A program made the position numbers and the translations under genes. Source: a virus. Taken from it: 26,998 bases of DNA. Every line of letters begins with the position of its first letter. Within the stretch, counting starts at the first letter, position 1. The notes under the pieces are model-generated. The model was not told where the DNA came from and ran no database searches. It was given only the letters and a program-made list of their open reading frames with translations. Below, piece after piece: positions 5,881 to 12,325 of the stretch. The DNA lies in IMG/VR virus record IMGVR_UViG_3300032174_000019, positions 1-26,998 of that record; one strand, given 5' to 3'.

Positions 5881-6891
5881 TCATTTGTTAAAACTTTTTT
5901 TCCATTGATTTAAAACTGCACTAAATTGCTCGCAAGGCATATCATAGACTAGGCACTCAGTTTTGCTTCCTCTGAAAAAGTAGACTTTGTCGCTTTCGGC
6001 GGCAATGCTTTTTTGGCCTCGGTCCTTAGGCGACATTGCGAATACTTCATTTTCTAATTGTTTTGCCTCCAGTTGATTTTTCATCATTTCCGGTATGGAT
6101 ACACCACCTTTACTTTTTTGGCCAATCCCAGGTCCATTAGGATTCGAAATTTTGGCCTTCTTGGAATCCGACATTCGATTGTAATAAGTTTCCATGGCTT
6201 TGGGATAATTGGCATAGCCTTGGGTGCGACTGGTCATGCAATAGGCATTTACGTCATCTATGAGCCGTTTGACCATGGGCTTGCCCCATTTTGTGATCAT
6301 TTCGGCATGTTCTGGATCCTTGAGCTTGACATACTCGCCATAAGGTTTTGTTTGTTCTGAAGGATTAATTGAAGGAAGCGCCTCGCGCGTCTCTCTCTCT
6401 ATATTCTTAATGGGTTCTTCTTTATGCTCGTTTGGCGAGGTACCCTCCCTCGCCACGCGAGGTACCCCTCCCCCGTTTGGCGAGGTACCCCTATTCGTTC
6501 TGTAATGATCTCCATTAATTCTCCAAATATCGACTATTTTTATTAAATTTGAATCTTTACTACCATCGGGTTTATTTCTATGAATAATTTCTATCAAACA
6601 TCCTTTAATAAATAAATCCTTTGTACTAAGTTCCTGTAAGCATTGCCTCAATGTTGTAATTCCAATACCAATCCTATGAGCTAAATGTTTCATGGTCATC
6701 CAACATCGACCAGCTTCTCCTGTGATTCGCTTGATATGAAAATAAACAGCAAGCTGAATCGGATTTAAAATTTCTCCAATAATATTTGGAATCTCGGTGC
6801 GGAAGTGATGATCTGGATGTTCTTGTACGAACTCTGCGTTTTCTTCAGACATAAAATGCCTTGGCAACATGGTGTAGAAACCATGCATCAT
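5881..6891 (-). CDS. Replication initiator / replisome organiser-like protein, about 336 aa
   Basis: Residues about 40-95 form a winged-helix-like domain (ILNPIQLAVYFHIKR ... MTMKHLAHRIGIGITTLRQ) typical of phage replication initiators. A low-complexity linker follows. Near 190-250 is the pattern YGEYVKLKDPEHAEM ... YANYPKAMETYYNR, shared with many phage replisome-organiser C-termini. The expected role is to bind origin repeats and bring in host helicase. Iteron-like repeats lie inside the linker-coding DNA, as in lambda O. The start is ATG 6891 or 6888, with only a weak AGAAAG site and an 18-bp hairpin covering the start codon, which suggests translational control. Confidence 0.7.
   Translation of the reverse strand: MMHGFYTMLPRHFMSEENAEFVQEHPDHHFRTEIPNIIGEILNPIQLAVYFHIKRITGEAGRCWMTMKHLAHRIGIGITTLRQCLQELSTKDLFIKGCLIEIIHRNKPDGSKDSNLIKIVDIWRINGDHYRTNRGTSPNGGGVPRVAREGTSPNEHKEEPIKNIERETREALPSINPSEQTKPYGEYVKLKDPEHAEMITKWGKPMVKRLIDDVNAYCMTSRTQGYANYPKAMETYYNRMSDSKKAKISNPNGPGIGQKSKGGVSIPEMMKNQLEAKQLENEVFAMSPKDRGQKSIAAESDKVYFFRGSKTECLVYDMPCEQFSAVLNQWKKSFNK
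6429..6490. repeat. Iteron-like repeats, candidate replication origin inside the initiator gene
   Basis: The core GCGAGGTACCC occurs three times, at 6435-6445, 6457-6467 and 6480-6490 (spacings 22 and 23 bp, about two helical turns). Two copies extend to CGTTTGGCGAGGTACCC (6429-6445 and 6474-6490). Outer copies encode GTSPN, but the middle one is read in another frame (GVPRVA), so the DNA rather than the protein is conserved. An AT-rich tract (about 6491-6630) adjoins and could be the unwinding element. Confidence 0.65.
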
Positions 6892-6958
6892 CAAGACATT
6901 CTTTCTGCTTGCAGCAATTGAGTTTTATGCTACAATGGTGAACGTCTTGATGACGCAT
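6883..6958 (-). promoter_or_regulatory. 18-bp leader hairpin covering the replication gene start
   Basis: In the leftward transcript ATGCGTCATCAAGACGTT (6958-6941) can pair with AATGTCTTGATGATGCAT (6900-6883) over all 18 positions, 16 Watson-Crick and two G-U, around a 40-nt loop. The second arm contains the start codons of the replication gene, and the weak AGAAAG ribosome site lies at the loop edge. On the plus strand the same two positions would be A-C mismatches, so the fold favours the minus-strand RNA. Confidence 0.65.
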
Positions 6959-6961
6959 ATT

Positions 6962-6997
6962 CGAGCTACCCCTTCCACAAAACAAAAGGGTAGCTCG
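6962..6997 (-). promoter_or_regulatory. 10-bp hairpin in the replication gene leader
   Basis: CGAGCTACCC (6962-6971) and GGGTAGCTCG (6988-6997) are perfect inverted repeats around a 16-nt loop. The structure lies just downstream of the exonuclease gene and three bases before the 18-bp hairpin. No T-run follows on either strand, so it is not a standard intrinsic terminator. An RNA stability, processing or attenuator element is more likely. Confidence 0.6.
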
Positions 6998-7030
6998 TTC
7001 ACTTTTCGACTGTAAACTTGACTTTATTTT

Positions 7031-7924
7031 TCAGCCACTACTTTCTTTTTCGATCTCAATTTTCCAGCTCACACTAGACTCTCGACGGTATTTTTCTAAG
7101 TCAACACCTATCAATTCAGGCACTTTTGAGTAGTCAACTAGCCCCTTTCTTTTTGACATTTTGACTCTCACGCCATCCCACCTGACATTCCTGCTACCAG
7201 CTAACTCAATCATCACATTCTGAGTACGCTCAAGAGCTTCCATTCGAGTCTTGAGCATAGCCTGAGCCTCTTTCACAGCCGCCCATTCGCGCTTGTAAAT
7301 TCCATTGAGATCAGCAAGCTTTGGCTCCTCTGCAAACTCGTCCTCAGATAGTTCTGGAGGCTGCATAATAAGCAGTCGCTCGTAAAATTCGAGCTCCTTC
7401 TTAACCATATCTGCAATGTACTCATCGTTCCTGACGCACCTGATGCTGTATATCTCATCGAAAAGCTTGTCATAAACGTCATACATCACATACTCCACCT
7501 CGGCACACTTGATCTGGTGCTGAAGCTGTGGATAGTAATGCTTAGGGATAATGCCCCGCCTAGCTAAATCTAGATCGGTACTTCCTGGCGTCTTGATCTC
7601 GTGTATCTCCCCACCTTCGGTCATCCCATCTAGACTAGCGATCATCCACGGATACTGATTGCTTTCAATTACACATGGTGCTAGCATAACACCGTACTTT
7701 AGCCTCATGCATTCTCTAGCTAGGCTTTCGGACTCTTTCCCATTTCGCATAGCTGGCGTCACTGGATTGATTCGTAAGCCTACTTTTTCCTCATATACAC
7801 TCTTTGCAGTGCCCCACGGGGATACTCCCATGATCTTAGGGGCATCGCTCGCACCAATACGCATGGCGCGATATTCATGCCATTCAGGCGTGTCCTGCTC
7901 TAAGTTGATTTTTTTGTAGGACAA
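7031..7924 (-). CDS. YqaJ-family phage exonuclease / recombinase (PD-(D/E)XK)
   Basis: The 297-residue product carries the YqaJ pattern: WHEYR near 15-19, RIGASDAPKIMG (22-33), NGKESE with Glu64, ASLDG with Asp99, EIKTPG with Glu109 and Lys111, and QLQHQ (133-137) that completes the nuclease core. It is a 5'-3' double-strand DNA exonuclease of the lambda Exo type, acting with the annealing protein encoded just upstream in the same block. The start is a TTG at 7924 with GGAGG five bases upstream; the first ATG would remove residues 1-20, including the conserved start of the domain. Confidence 0.85.
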   Translation of the reverse strand: MSYKKINLEQDTPEWHEYRAMRIGASDAPKIMGVSPWGTAKSVYEEKVGLRINPVTPAMRNGKESESLARECMRLKYGVMLAPCVIESNQYPWMIASLDGMTEGGEIHEIKTPGSTDLDLARRGIIPKHYYPQLQHQIKCAEVEYVMYDVYDKLFDEIYSIRCVRNDEYIADMVKKELEFYERLLIMQPPELSEDEFAEEPKLADLNGIYKREWAAVKEAQAMLKTRMEALERTQNVMIELAGSRNVRWDGVRVKMSKRKGLVDYSKVPELIGVDLEKYRRESSVSWKIEIEKESSG

Positions 7925-8085
7925 TTGAGCCTCCGTAAATATTCGTTATCAAACTTCTCTTTAATAATTATATTGGCGAGAATGTGGGCTAATTCACGCA
8001 ACTTCTCTTCATTAGTGCGGAACATCTCAAGATGCTCGCGCCACTTCTCCTCCACTAACTGGAGTATGTAACTTGAATTTGTCAT
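7900..8085 (-). CDS. Small hypothetical protein between recombination genes, 61 aa
   Basis: Not recognised. A short, probably all-helical, charged protein (MTNSSYILQLVEEKWREHLE ...). GAGGGAG lies eight bases before the ATG, which overlaps the stop of the annealing-protein gene as ATGA; its 3' end overlaps the exonuclease gene by 25 bases. This tight wedge between the two recombination genes suggests a co-made helper or inhibitor protein, with no direct evidence. Confidence 0.55.
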   Translation of the reverse strand: MTNSSYILQLVEEKWREHLEMFRTNEEKLRELAHILANIIIKEKFDNEYLRRLNCPTKKST

Positions 8086-8762
8086 ACTAAAAACTCCCTC
8101 TGAATCTCTTCTTGCTCTTTGATACCAGCAATTTTATCACCTCTCAAAATTGCTTCTCGACGTATAATTTCTCTATAAAGATTATCGTCTAAATCGTCTA
8201 CAGTTTTGTCTTTTCCAAGTGAATTGATTGCGTTCTGTACTAGCTTGGGAAATTCTTTTTGTATTTCCAGCACCTTTGCTTTTTGTGTAGCAGTGAGAAC
8301 GGTCTTAAAATAACCTTGAGGTTTTGATGTCGCTTGTTGCGATACCTGATTCTTGACCACTTGAGCCTCTCCTTCATTAGCGTCATCATCCTCATCGCCG
8401 GCAATGCATCCGGTAATTGCTGAATATGCGTAACGTCTAAAGTAAGTCAAAGCGCTACCGAACCCTTGAGGAGTCTGCTTCTCGGCAAATATAGGCAACT
8501 CCCCCTTGATCCATTGCCCACTAGAATGCGTCAATGTGGTAATGAGGATTAATGTGCCAACCTCATTTATGTAGGTAGTTTGGCATACTGCTAGGCCATG
8601 TTTAGACAAGATCTCTCTCGATGCGCTGACTAAGCCGCCCATATCGGTATATTCTGACTTGAAGAAAGGATTCTTTCTATTAGCAGGGACGAGTCTCATC
8701 TCCCCCTGAGCTTTTGATAAAGCCGTAAAAAGCTCGCTTACACTATCTGACATGATATTCAT
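8082..8762 (-). CDS. ERF-family single-strand annealing protein
   Basis: The product (226 aa from the chosen start) shows the ERF superfamily core: LSKAQGEM, NPFFKSEYTDMGGL, then STLTHSSGQW-like and the hallmark QGFGSALTYFRRYA (near 98-112) followed by an acidic GDEDDD segment. ERF proteins, such as the one of phage P22, bind single-stranded DNA and anneal complementary strands in phage recombination and genome circularisation. The ATG at 8762 has GGAGGT about five bases upstream. Paired with a YqaJ exonuclease it forms an Exo/Bet-like recombination module. The Gln/Lys-rich C-terminal half is variable in the family. Confidence 0.9.
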   Translation of the reverse strand: MNIMSDSVSELFTALSKAQGEMRLVPANRKNPFFKSEYTDMGGLVSASREILSKHGLAVCQTTYINEVGTLILITTLTHSSGQWIKGELPIFAEKQTPQGFGSALTYFRRYAYSAITGCIAGDEDDDANEGEAQVVKNQVSQQATSKPQGYFKTVLTATQKAKVLEIQKEFPKLVQNAINSLGKDKTVDDLDDNLYREIIRREAILRGDKIAGIKEQEEIQREFLV

Positions 8763-9055
8763 TTCACACCTCCTAAACACATTTTCTCGACTGATTCTTC
8801 GACATCGATGATTTTGAGCAAAACCTTTTGCCGTGCTTCATATCTCGATGCAATATCATCGGAATGCACTACTATTTCTTTGAGAGCTGTGACATATAGG
8901 TCATCTAATCGCATTCTTAGCTCACCTTTGATCATTTTCAGCTCGTCACGAAAATGGTGCGATGTCTTTACCAGCTCTTTTTCTAAATGCTTGGCGTAGG
9001 TGCAATCTTCGATATGCTCCATTCCGCAGGTTTCATCGTAGTGGACTTTACACAT
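8759..9055 (-). CDS. Hypothetical first gene of the leftward early block, 98 aa
   Basis: Not recognised. The N-terminus has a Cys/His cluster (MCKVHYDETCGMEH ... DC) that could bind metal, followed by a long charged helical region (about 20-90) likely to form a coiled coil. AGGAGG lies six bases before the ATG, and its stop overlaps the ERF start (ATGA). As the promoter-proximal gene it is likely the earliest expressed of this block. Confidence 0.6.
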   Translation of the reverse strand: MCKVHYDETCGMEHIEDCTYAKHLEKELVKTSHHFRDELKMIKGELRMRLDDLYVTALKEIVVHSDDIASRYEARQKVLLKIIDVEESVEKMCLGGVK

Positions 9056-9228
9056 TTTTTGCCTCCTGGCTATATCTTAAGAGCTTTATTGCTCTATTTC
9101 CTTTTATCTTACGATACCGCGCTATTTTTACGCAACAGAAAATATGCGCGATAGCGAAAAAAATACATCGACTAAAAAAAGAGCGTCATGTAAAATATGG
9201 CCCGAGAGTGCATTTAAAGGATAAATTT
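9056..9228. promoter_or_regulatory. Divergent control region between early block and Cro/CI-like regulator
   Basis: A 173-bp gap separates the leftward early genes from the rightward regulator. It holds an imperfect inverted repeat, CGATACCGCGC (9112-9122) against GCGCGATAGCG (9146-9156), 9 of 11 matched, a candidate operator. Leftward, TTGCGT then TAAGAT at 18 bases is a weak promoter overlapping this repeat. A small hairpin AGAGC/GCTCT lies in the leftward leader near 9082-9095. Confidence 0.5.
9168..9196 (+). promoter_or_regulatory. Sigma70-like promoter for the Cro/CI-like regulator
   Basis: TCGACT (9168-9173) and TAAAAT (9191-9196) are separated by 17 bases, matching 4 of 6 and 5 of 6 consensus positions. 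The predicted start lies about 25-30 bases before the regulator's ATG. It sits just right of the candidate operator arms. Confidence 0.5.
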
Positions 9229-9444
9229 ATGGATCTTAGAGAGTTTTTGTTCCGTACCCGAATGACCCAGCGTAAATTTGCTAAAGTACTGAGAATCACC
9301 GACACCTATCTTCGAGATATCATGAAAGGAAGGCATCGAGCAAGCCTTAGGTTAGCCGAAGACATTCAAAGGCATACGGAAGGTCAGGTCACGGTAGATG
9401 AAATAAGAAAACCTATTGCAGGAAAAAAAGAAGGAGTGATATAA
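9229..9444 (+). CDS. Cro/CI-like helix-turn-helix regulator, 71 aa
   Basis: Residues about 10-48 form an HTH of the Cro/CI class (RMTQRKFAKVLRITDTYLRD then IMKGRHRASLRLAEDI), and the short tail is basic. With 71 residues it has no cleavage or dimerisation domain, so it resembles Cro or a YdaS-type regulator more than a full-length CI. The start at 9229 has AAAGGA seven bases upstream; the frame is open further left, but that stretch lies in the control region and opposite another gene. It is divergent to the early block and most likely binds the operator-like repeats between them. Confidence 0.75.
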   Translation: MDLREFLFRTRMTQRKFAKVLRITDTYLRDIMKGRHRASLRLAEDIQRHTEGQVTVDEIRKPIAGKKEGVI

Positions 9445-9539
9445 GCACTAACGAACGTTTCATAAGCGGTTAGTGGAATGTGATACTACCAGGATAACTC
9501 CGGGTTATTCTGATATGAGCGTCCTACAGTTCATTTAGA

Positions 9540-9743
9540 TTATGCGAACCTCGATTTTCTCGGTGTAAGTCGAGGTTTGATTTTCTTTCTTTCCTGGTCT
9601 TCACGGCAATTTTCACAGATATGGTAATCGTAAAAGAAGCTACCCTTTTCCATCATAAAATGGTACTGTCCGCATATGGTGCACATGTTTTTGAGGGCAT
9701 TTGTATTAAGTGATTGAGGGGCTTCCAATGTTTCTGTTTTCAT
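9540..9743 (-). CDS. Small zinc-ribbon protein, 67 aa
   Basis: Two CxxC pairs (C21/C24 within MCTICGQYH and C43/C46 within ICENCRED) form a probable zinc ribbon, with a lysine/arginine-rich C-terminus (RKKIKPRLTPRKSR) that could bind nucleic acid. There is no strong ribosome site before the ATG. It is transcribed convergently to the regulator and divergently to the RusA-like gene, so it stands alone between two transcription units. Function unknown. Confidence 0.5.
   Translation of the reverse strand: MKTETLEAPQSLNTNALKNMCTICGQYHFMMEKGSFFYDYHICENCREDQERKKIKPRLTPRKSRFA
9545..9592 (+). terminator. Possible intrinsic terminator after the regulator
   Basis: CGAACCTCGA (9545-9554) pairs with TCGAGGTTTG (9570-9579), ten pairs including one G-U in the plus-strand RNA, followed by a T-rich run interrupted by C (ATTTTCTTTCTTTCC). 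It overlaps the 3' end of the convergent small gene. Upstream another inverted repeat, CACTAAC/GTTAGTG (9446-9475), directly follows the regulator stop. Confidence 0.45.
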
Positions 9744-9792
9744 TTATGCACCATAAAAAATACTTGGTAGTACCAGCGTTCAAAGGAATGAT

Positions 9793-10227
9793 ATGACTCC
9801 TATAAAAACAAAACAAGCTGAAATAAATACTGAAATATACGTTTCTTGTATTGCTGGACAAATTGAAATAATGCTTCCGATTAGGACGGTGAGTGAGTCG
9901 AATACTACCGAGCATTGGTTTAAGAAGGCGACAAGGCATACTAAGCAAAAGGGCATTGTCAGGTGCTTCCTGGAAAAGATCAAGGACAATGTTCATTTCC
10001 CTTGTGAGCTCGTTATAACGAGATATGCTCCTAGGAGGCTTGATAAGCATGATAATCTGCCTATGAGCCTTAAATGGATCGTAGATGCATGCTGTGAAAG
10101 CATTACAGGGGAAAAGGTTGCTGGTAGAGCGGATGACAGTGAGTATATAAAGATTAGCTATCAGCAGGTTGTGAATAAGCTTTATGGAGTGAAAATACTG
10201 GTTAAATGGAATGCGGTTGACACATAA
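9793..10227 (+). CDS. RusA-like Holliday-junction resolvase candidate, 144 aa
   Basis: The central motif APRRLDKHDNLPMSLK with Asp84 and Asp87, then IVDA with Asp98 and GRADD (114-115), follows the RusA plan of clustered aspartates on a small alpha/beta fold. The first pair is spaced D-x-x-D rather than D-x-D, so this is a divergent member or a related phage family. Such enzymes cut branched DNA during replication and packaging. AAGGA lies five bases before the ATG. The stop codon region contains the -35 element of the terminase promoter. Confidence 0.55.
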   Translation: MTPIKTKQAEINTEIYVSCIAGQIEIMLPIRTVSESNTTEHWFKKATRHTKQKGIVRCFLEKIKDNVHFPCELVITRYAPRRLDKHDNLPMSLKWIVDACCESITGEKVAGRADDSEYIKISYQQVVNKLYGVKILVKWNAVDT

Positions 10228-10257
10228 AGCATTGTCTTATATAACCAAGTTATATGA
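10217..10257 (+). promoter_or_regulatory. Strong sigma70-like promoter for packaging genes, with overlapping palindrome
   Basis: TTGACA (10217-10222, perfect) and TATAAC (10240-10245, 5 of 6) are 17 bases apart. The -35 sits in the last codons of the RusA-like gene, and the predicted start is near 10252. ATATAAC-CAA-GTTATAT (10239-10255) is a perfect palindrome covering the -10 and start site, extendable by two more pairs (one G-T), and is a candidate operator. Confidence 0.7.
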
Positions 10258-10278
10258 AACTTAATTTTGAGAGAAGTA

Positions 10279-10737
10279 ATGCCAGGACAAAATAAAGCTC
10301 AAATTATGAAACGTCGGCTCCCCGCTCCTCCATATAAATACGACCGTAAAGAGGTAGTAGAGAAGATGTTTAAGTGGGCGGAGAAAGAGACATCGACCAT
10401 ATTTGTTGATTTTTGCTTCCAAGAGAAAATACCTAGAAATGCTATCAATACAATGGTCTATGAATCCGAAGAGTTTGCGGATGCTTATGAGCTTGTAAAG
10501 ATGAAACTGGCTGAAAGACGGGAGCGACACCTGAATCGAGAGCAGATGCACGTGCATGCCTACAATCGTTATCAAGCATGTTATGACCCATTCTTGCATG
10601 AACATGAAACCAAAGAAAAAGATCTCGAAGCTCAGCGGAAGAAAGAGCAGGAAGCAGCAGCAGCCACAAACTTAGTGGAACTTGCTAAGATGGCAGCTGA
10701 AGGGCAAATCTGTCAAAAAGATGAAGGATGTCAATAA
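10279..10737 (+). CDS. Terminase small subunit candidate
   Basis: A 152-residue helical protein directly upstream of the large terminase with a 10-base overlap, the canonical position for the small subunit. It has a central helical DNA-recognition-like part (VVEKMFKWAEKETSTIFVDF, then a helix ending SEEFADAYELV) and a charged C-terminal helix (ERRERHLNREQ ... EAQRKKEQEAAAA). Small terminase binds the pac or cos site and loads DNA to the motor. The family is too divergent to confirm by eye. The ATG at 10279 follows a GAGAGAAG stretch; a TTG at 10267 is the alternative. Confidence 0.6.
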   Translation: MPGQNKAQIMKRRLPAPPYKYDRKEVVEKMFKWAEKETSTIFVDFCFQEKIPRNAINTMVYESEEFADAYELVKMKLAERRERHLNREQMHVHAYNRYQACYDPFLHEHETKEKDLEAQRKKEQEAAAATNLVELAKMAAEGQICQKDEGCQ

Positions 10738-12224
10738 ACTCCAAAAAGTGGCGTCTCAATAATCTTTACAGGATAGTTGACCGTAACAGTAATTCGATTC
10801 CATTTAGGCTAAATCATGTCCAAGAGCATGTCTTGGACAATATGCATAATCGAAATCTGATTCTTAAAGCCCGACAGCTCGGTATGAGCACATTTGCGGT
10901 ACTTTATCTATTAGATGAGACACTCTTTAACGAAAATCTGGCTTCCGGAATCGTCTCATATAGCCTTGAACATGCTCAGCATATCTTTAAGCGTATCATT
11001 GGTCACGCTCTAGATACCCTCCCACATGAGATCAAAGCCCTTGCAGGTATAGTACAGAGGTCAGCCCGTGAGATCAATTTTAATAACGGCAGCAGCCTTC
11101 GCGTGGATACTACGCTACGAGGTGGTTCATATCCTCTTGTCTTGGTATCGGAGTTTGGTAAAACATGCTCACGCAATCCTCAAAAGGCTGAGGAAGTAAT
11201 CACAGGTACTTTACAAGCAGTGCCAAAAGATGGCAAAGTAATCATAGAGAGCACCGGGGAAGGCAATGAAGGCTTCTTTGCAGAAATGATCATGGAGGCT
11301 GCGCGACGAGGCAACGAAGGAATCACAAACCTCGACTACAAGCTTTTCTTCTATAATTGGTTGCAAGAGCCTTCATATACTATTGAAGAGCCAGTTAAAT
11401 ATGATGTGAGCCTGACAGACTATTTCAATAACCTTGAGAAAGAGCTCAGCATAAAGATCACTCAACCTCAACGCAATTGGTATGCAAAGCAGACAATCTC
11501 ATTAAAAGATAAGATCAAGCAAGAGTTCCCAAGCACTATTGCAGAAGCGTTCTTAAGCACCTCAGATGCATTTTACTTCGCTGAAGGAGTCACCAATGCC
11601 TATGCTGAAAATCGTTGCCTCTATACTCCTTTATACGATGCTCTTCTTCCTGTCTATGTTGCTATGGATATTGGTGTTAATGACCTTACTGTTCTGGTGT
11701 TTTTCCAGTTAGCACATGGTGAGGTGCGAGTCATCGATTATTATGAGGATAAGAACAAGGGAGTGGATTTCTACGCAAAGTTTCTGCTCCAAGAAAAGAA
11801 ATTTCTCTATCACACTATATTCCTACCTCACGACTCGACAAAACGAGATGCGCTCGATACCTCAAATACATATGAGAGAGACTTTCGGCGTCTTTTTTCC
11901 GGGACCAATACTGTCTTTCACGTCCTCAAGCGAATGGATAAACAATTATCTATATCCCATGCAAAAACGATTCTCGATCGCTGTGTCTTCAACGTAAATC
12001 GTGTTAAGCCATTCCTGGACAAAGTCTCGAAGTACCGAAAAAAGTGGAATGAAGCACTCGGTAGATATATGGAGGAGCCTTTGCATAACGATGCATCAAA
12101 CTACGCGGATGCCTTTCAGTATACTTGTCAGGCAGTTGGTCATCTCGAAACAGTATCAAGCATGCGTGGCGCTTTGGATAAGCACAAGAAAGTCGTTTCT
12201 GAGCGCAACAAGTTTATCTGGTAA
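10728..12224 (+). CDS. terL: Terminase large subunit
   Basis: The 498-residue protein has both motor and nuclease parts. The ATPase Walker A-like loop is KARQLGMST (47-55), Walker B is LVLVSEFG with catalytic Glu142 (137-144), and the coupling motif is ESTGEGNEG (174-182). The RNase H-like nuclease is built from Asp314 (VAMDIGVND), Asp369 (LPHDST) and Asp461 (NYADAFQY). It pumps DNA into the prohead and cuts it. The length is usual for P22-type headful terminases. The ATG overlaps the small-subunit gene and has only a poor ribosome site, suggesting coupled translation. Confidence 0.95.
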   Translation: MSINSKKWRLNNLYRIVDRNSNSIPFRLNHVQEHVLDNMHNRNLILKARQLGMSTFAVLYLLDETLFNENLASGIVSYSLEHAQHIFKRIIGHALDTLPHEIKALAGIVQRSAREINFNNGSSLRVDTTLRGGSYPLVLVSEFGKTCSRNPQKAEEVITGTLQAVPKDGKVIIESTGEGNEGFFAEMIMEAARRGNEGITNLDYKLFFYNWLQEPSYTIEEPVKYDVSLTDYFNNLEKELSIKITQPQRNWYAKQTISLKDKIKQEFPSTIAEAFLSTSDAFYFAEGVTNAYAENRCLYTPLYDALLPVYVAMDIGVNDLTVLVFFQLAHGEVRVIDYYEDKNKGVDFYAKFLLQEKKFLYHTIFLPHDSTKRDALDTSNTYERDFRRLFSGTNTVFHVLKRMDKQLSISHAKTILDRCVFNVNRVKPFLDKVSKYRKKWNEALGRYMEEPLHNDASNYADAFQYTCQAVGHLETVSSMRGALDKHKKVVSERNKFIW

Positions 12225-12253
12225 TTGCCTTAGAGCGAAAATACTTATATAAT
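12225..12253 (+). promoter_or_regulatory. Sigma70-like promoter for portal and head genes
   Basis: TTGCCT (12225-12230) and a perfect TATAAT (12248-12253) are 17 bases apart, beginning at the first base after the large terminase stop codon. The portal ATG is about 70 bases downstream, across an AT-rich leader with no clear ribosome site. Confidence 0.6.
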
Positions 12254-12325
12254 AAAATGCATGTTAGACTTAAAATTTACGATAAAATCTTGTCACAAAA
12301 TTTTCATATCCCGTAATCTCCAACC

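Noticed and set aside
8962-9228. N-terminal extension of the Cro/CI-like regulator
   Set aside because: It would cross a control region with promoters and an operator-like repeat and lie opposite another gene; the HTH family start and AAAGGA site fit 9229.
9706-10050. Minus-strand frame of 114 codons
   Set aside because: It is antisense to the RusA-like gene, whose aspartate motifs and ribosome site support the plus strand.
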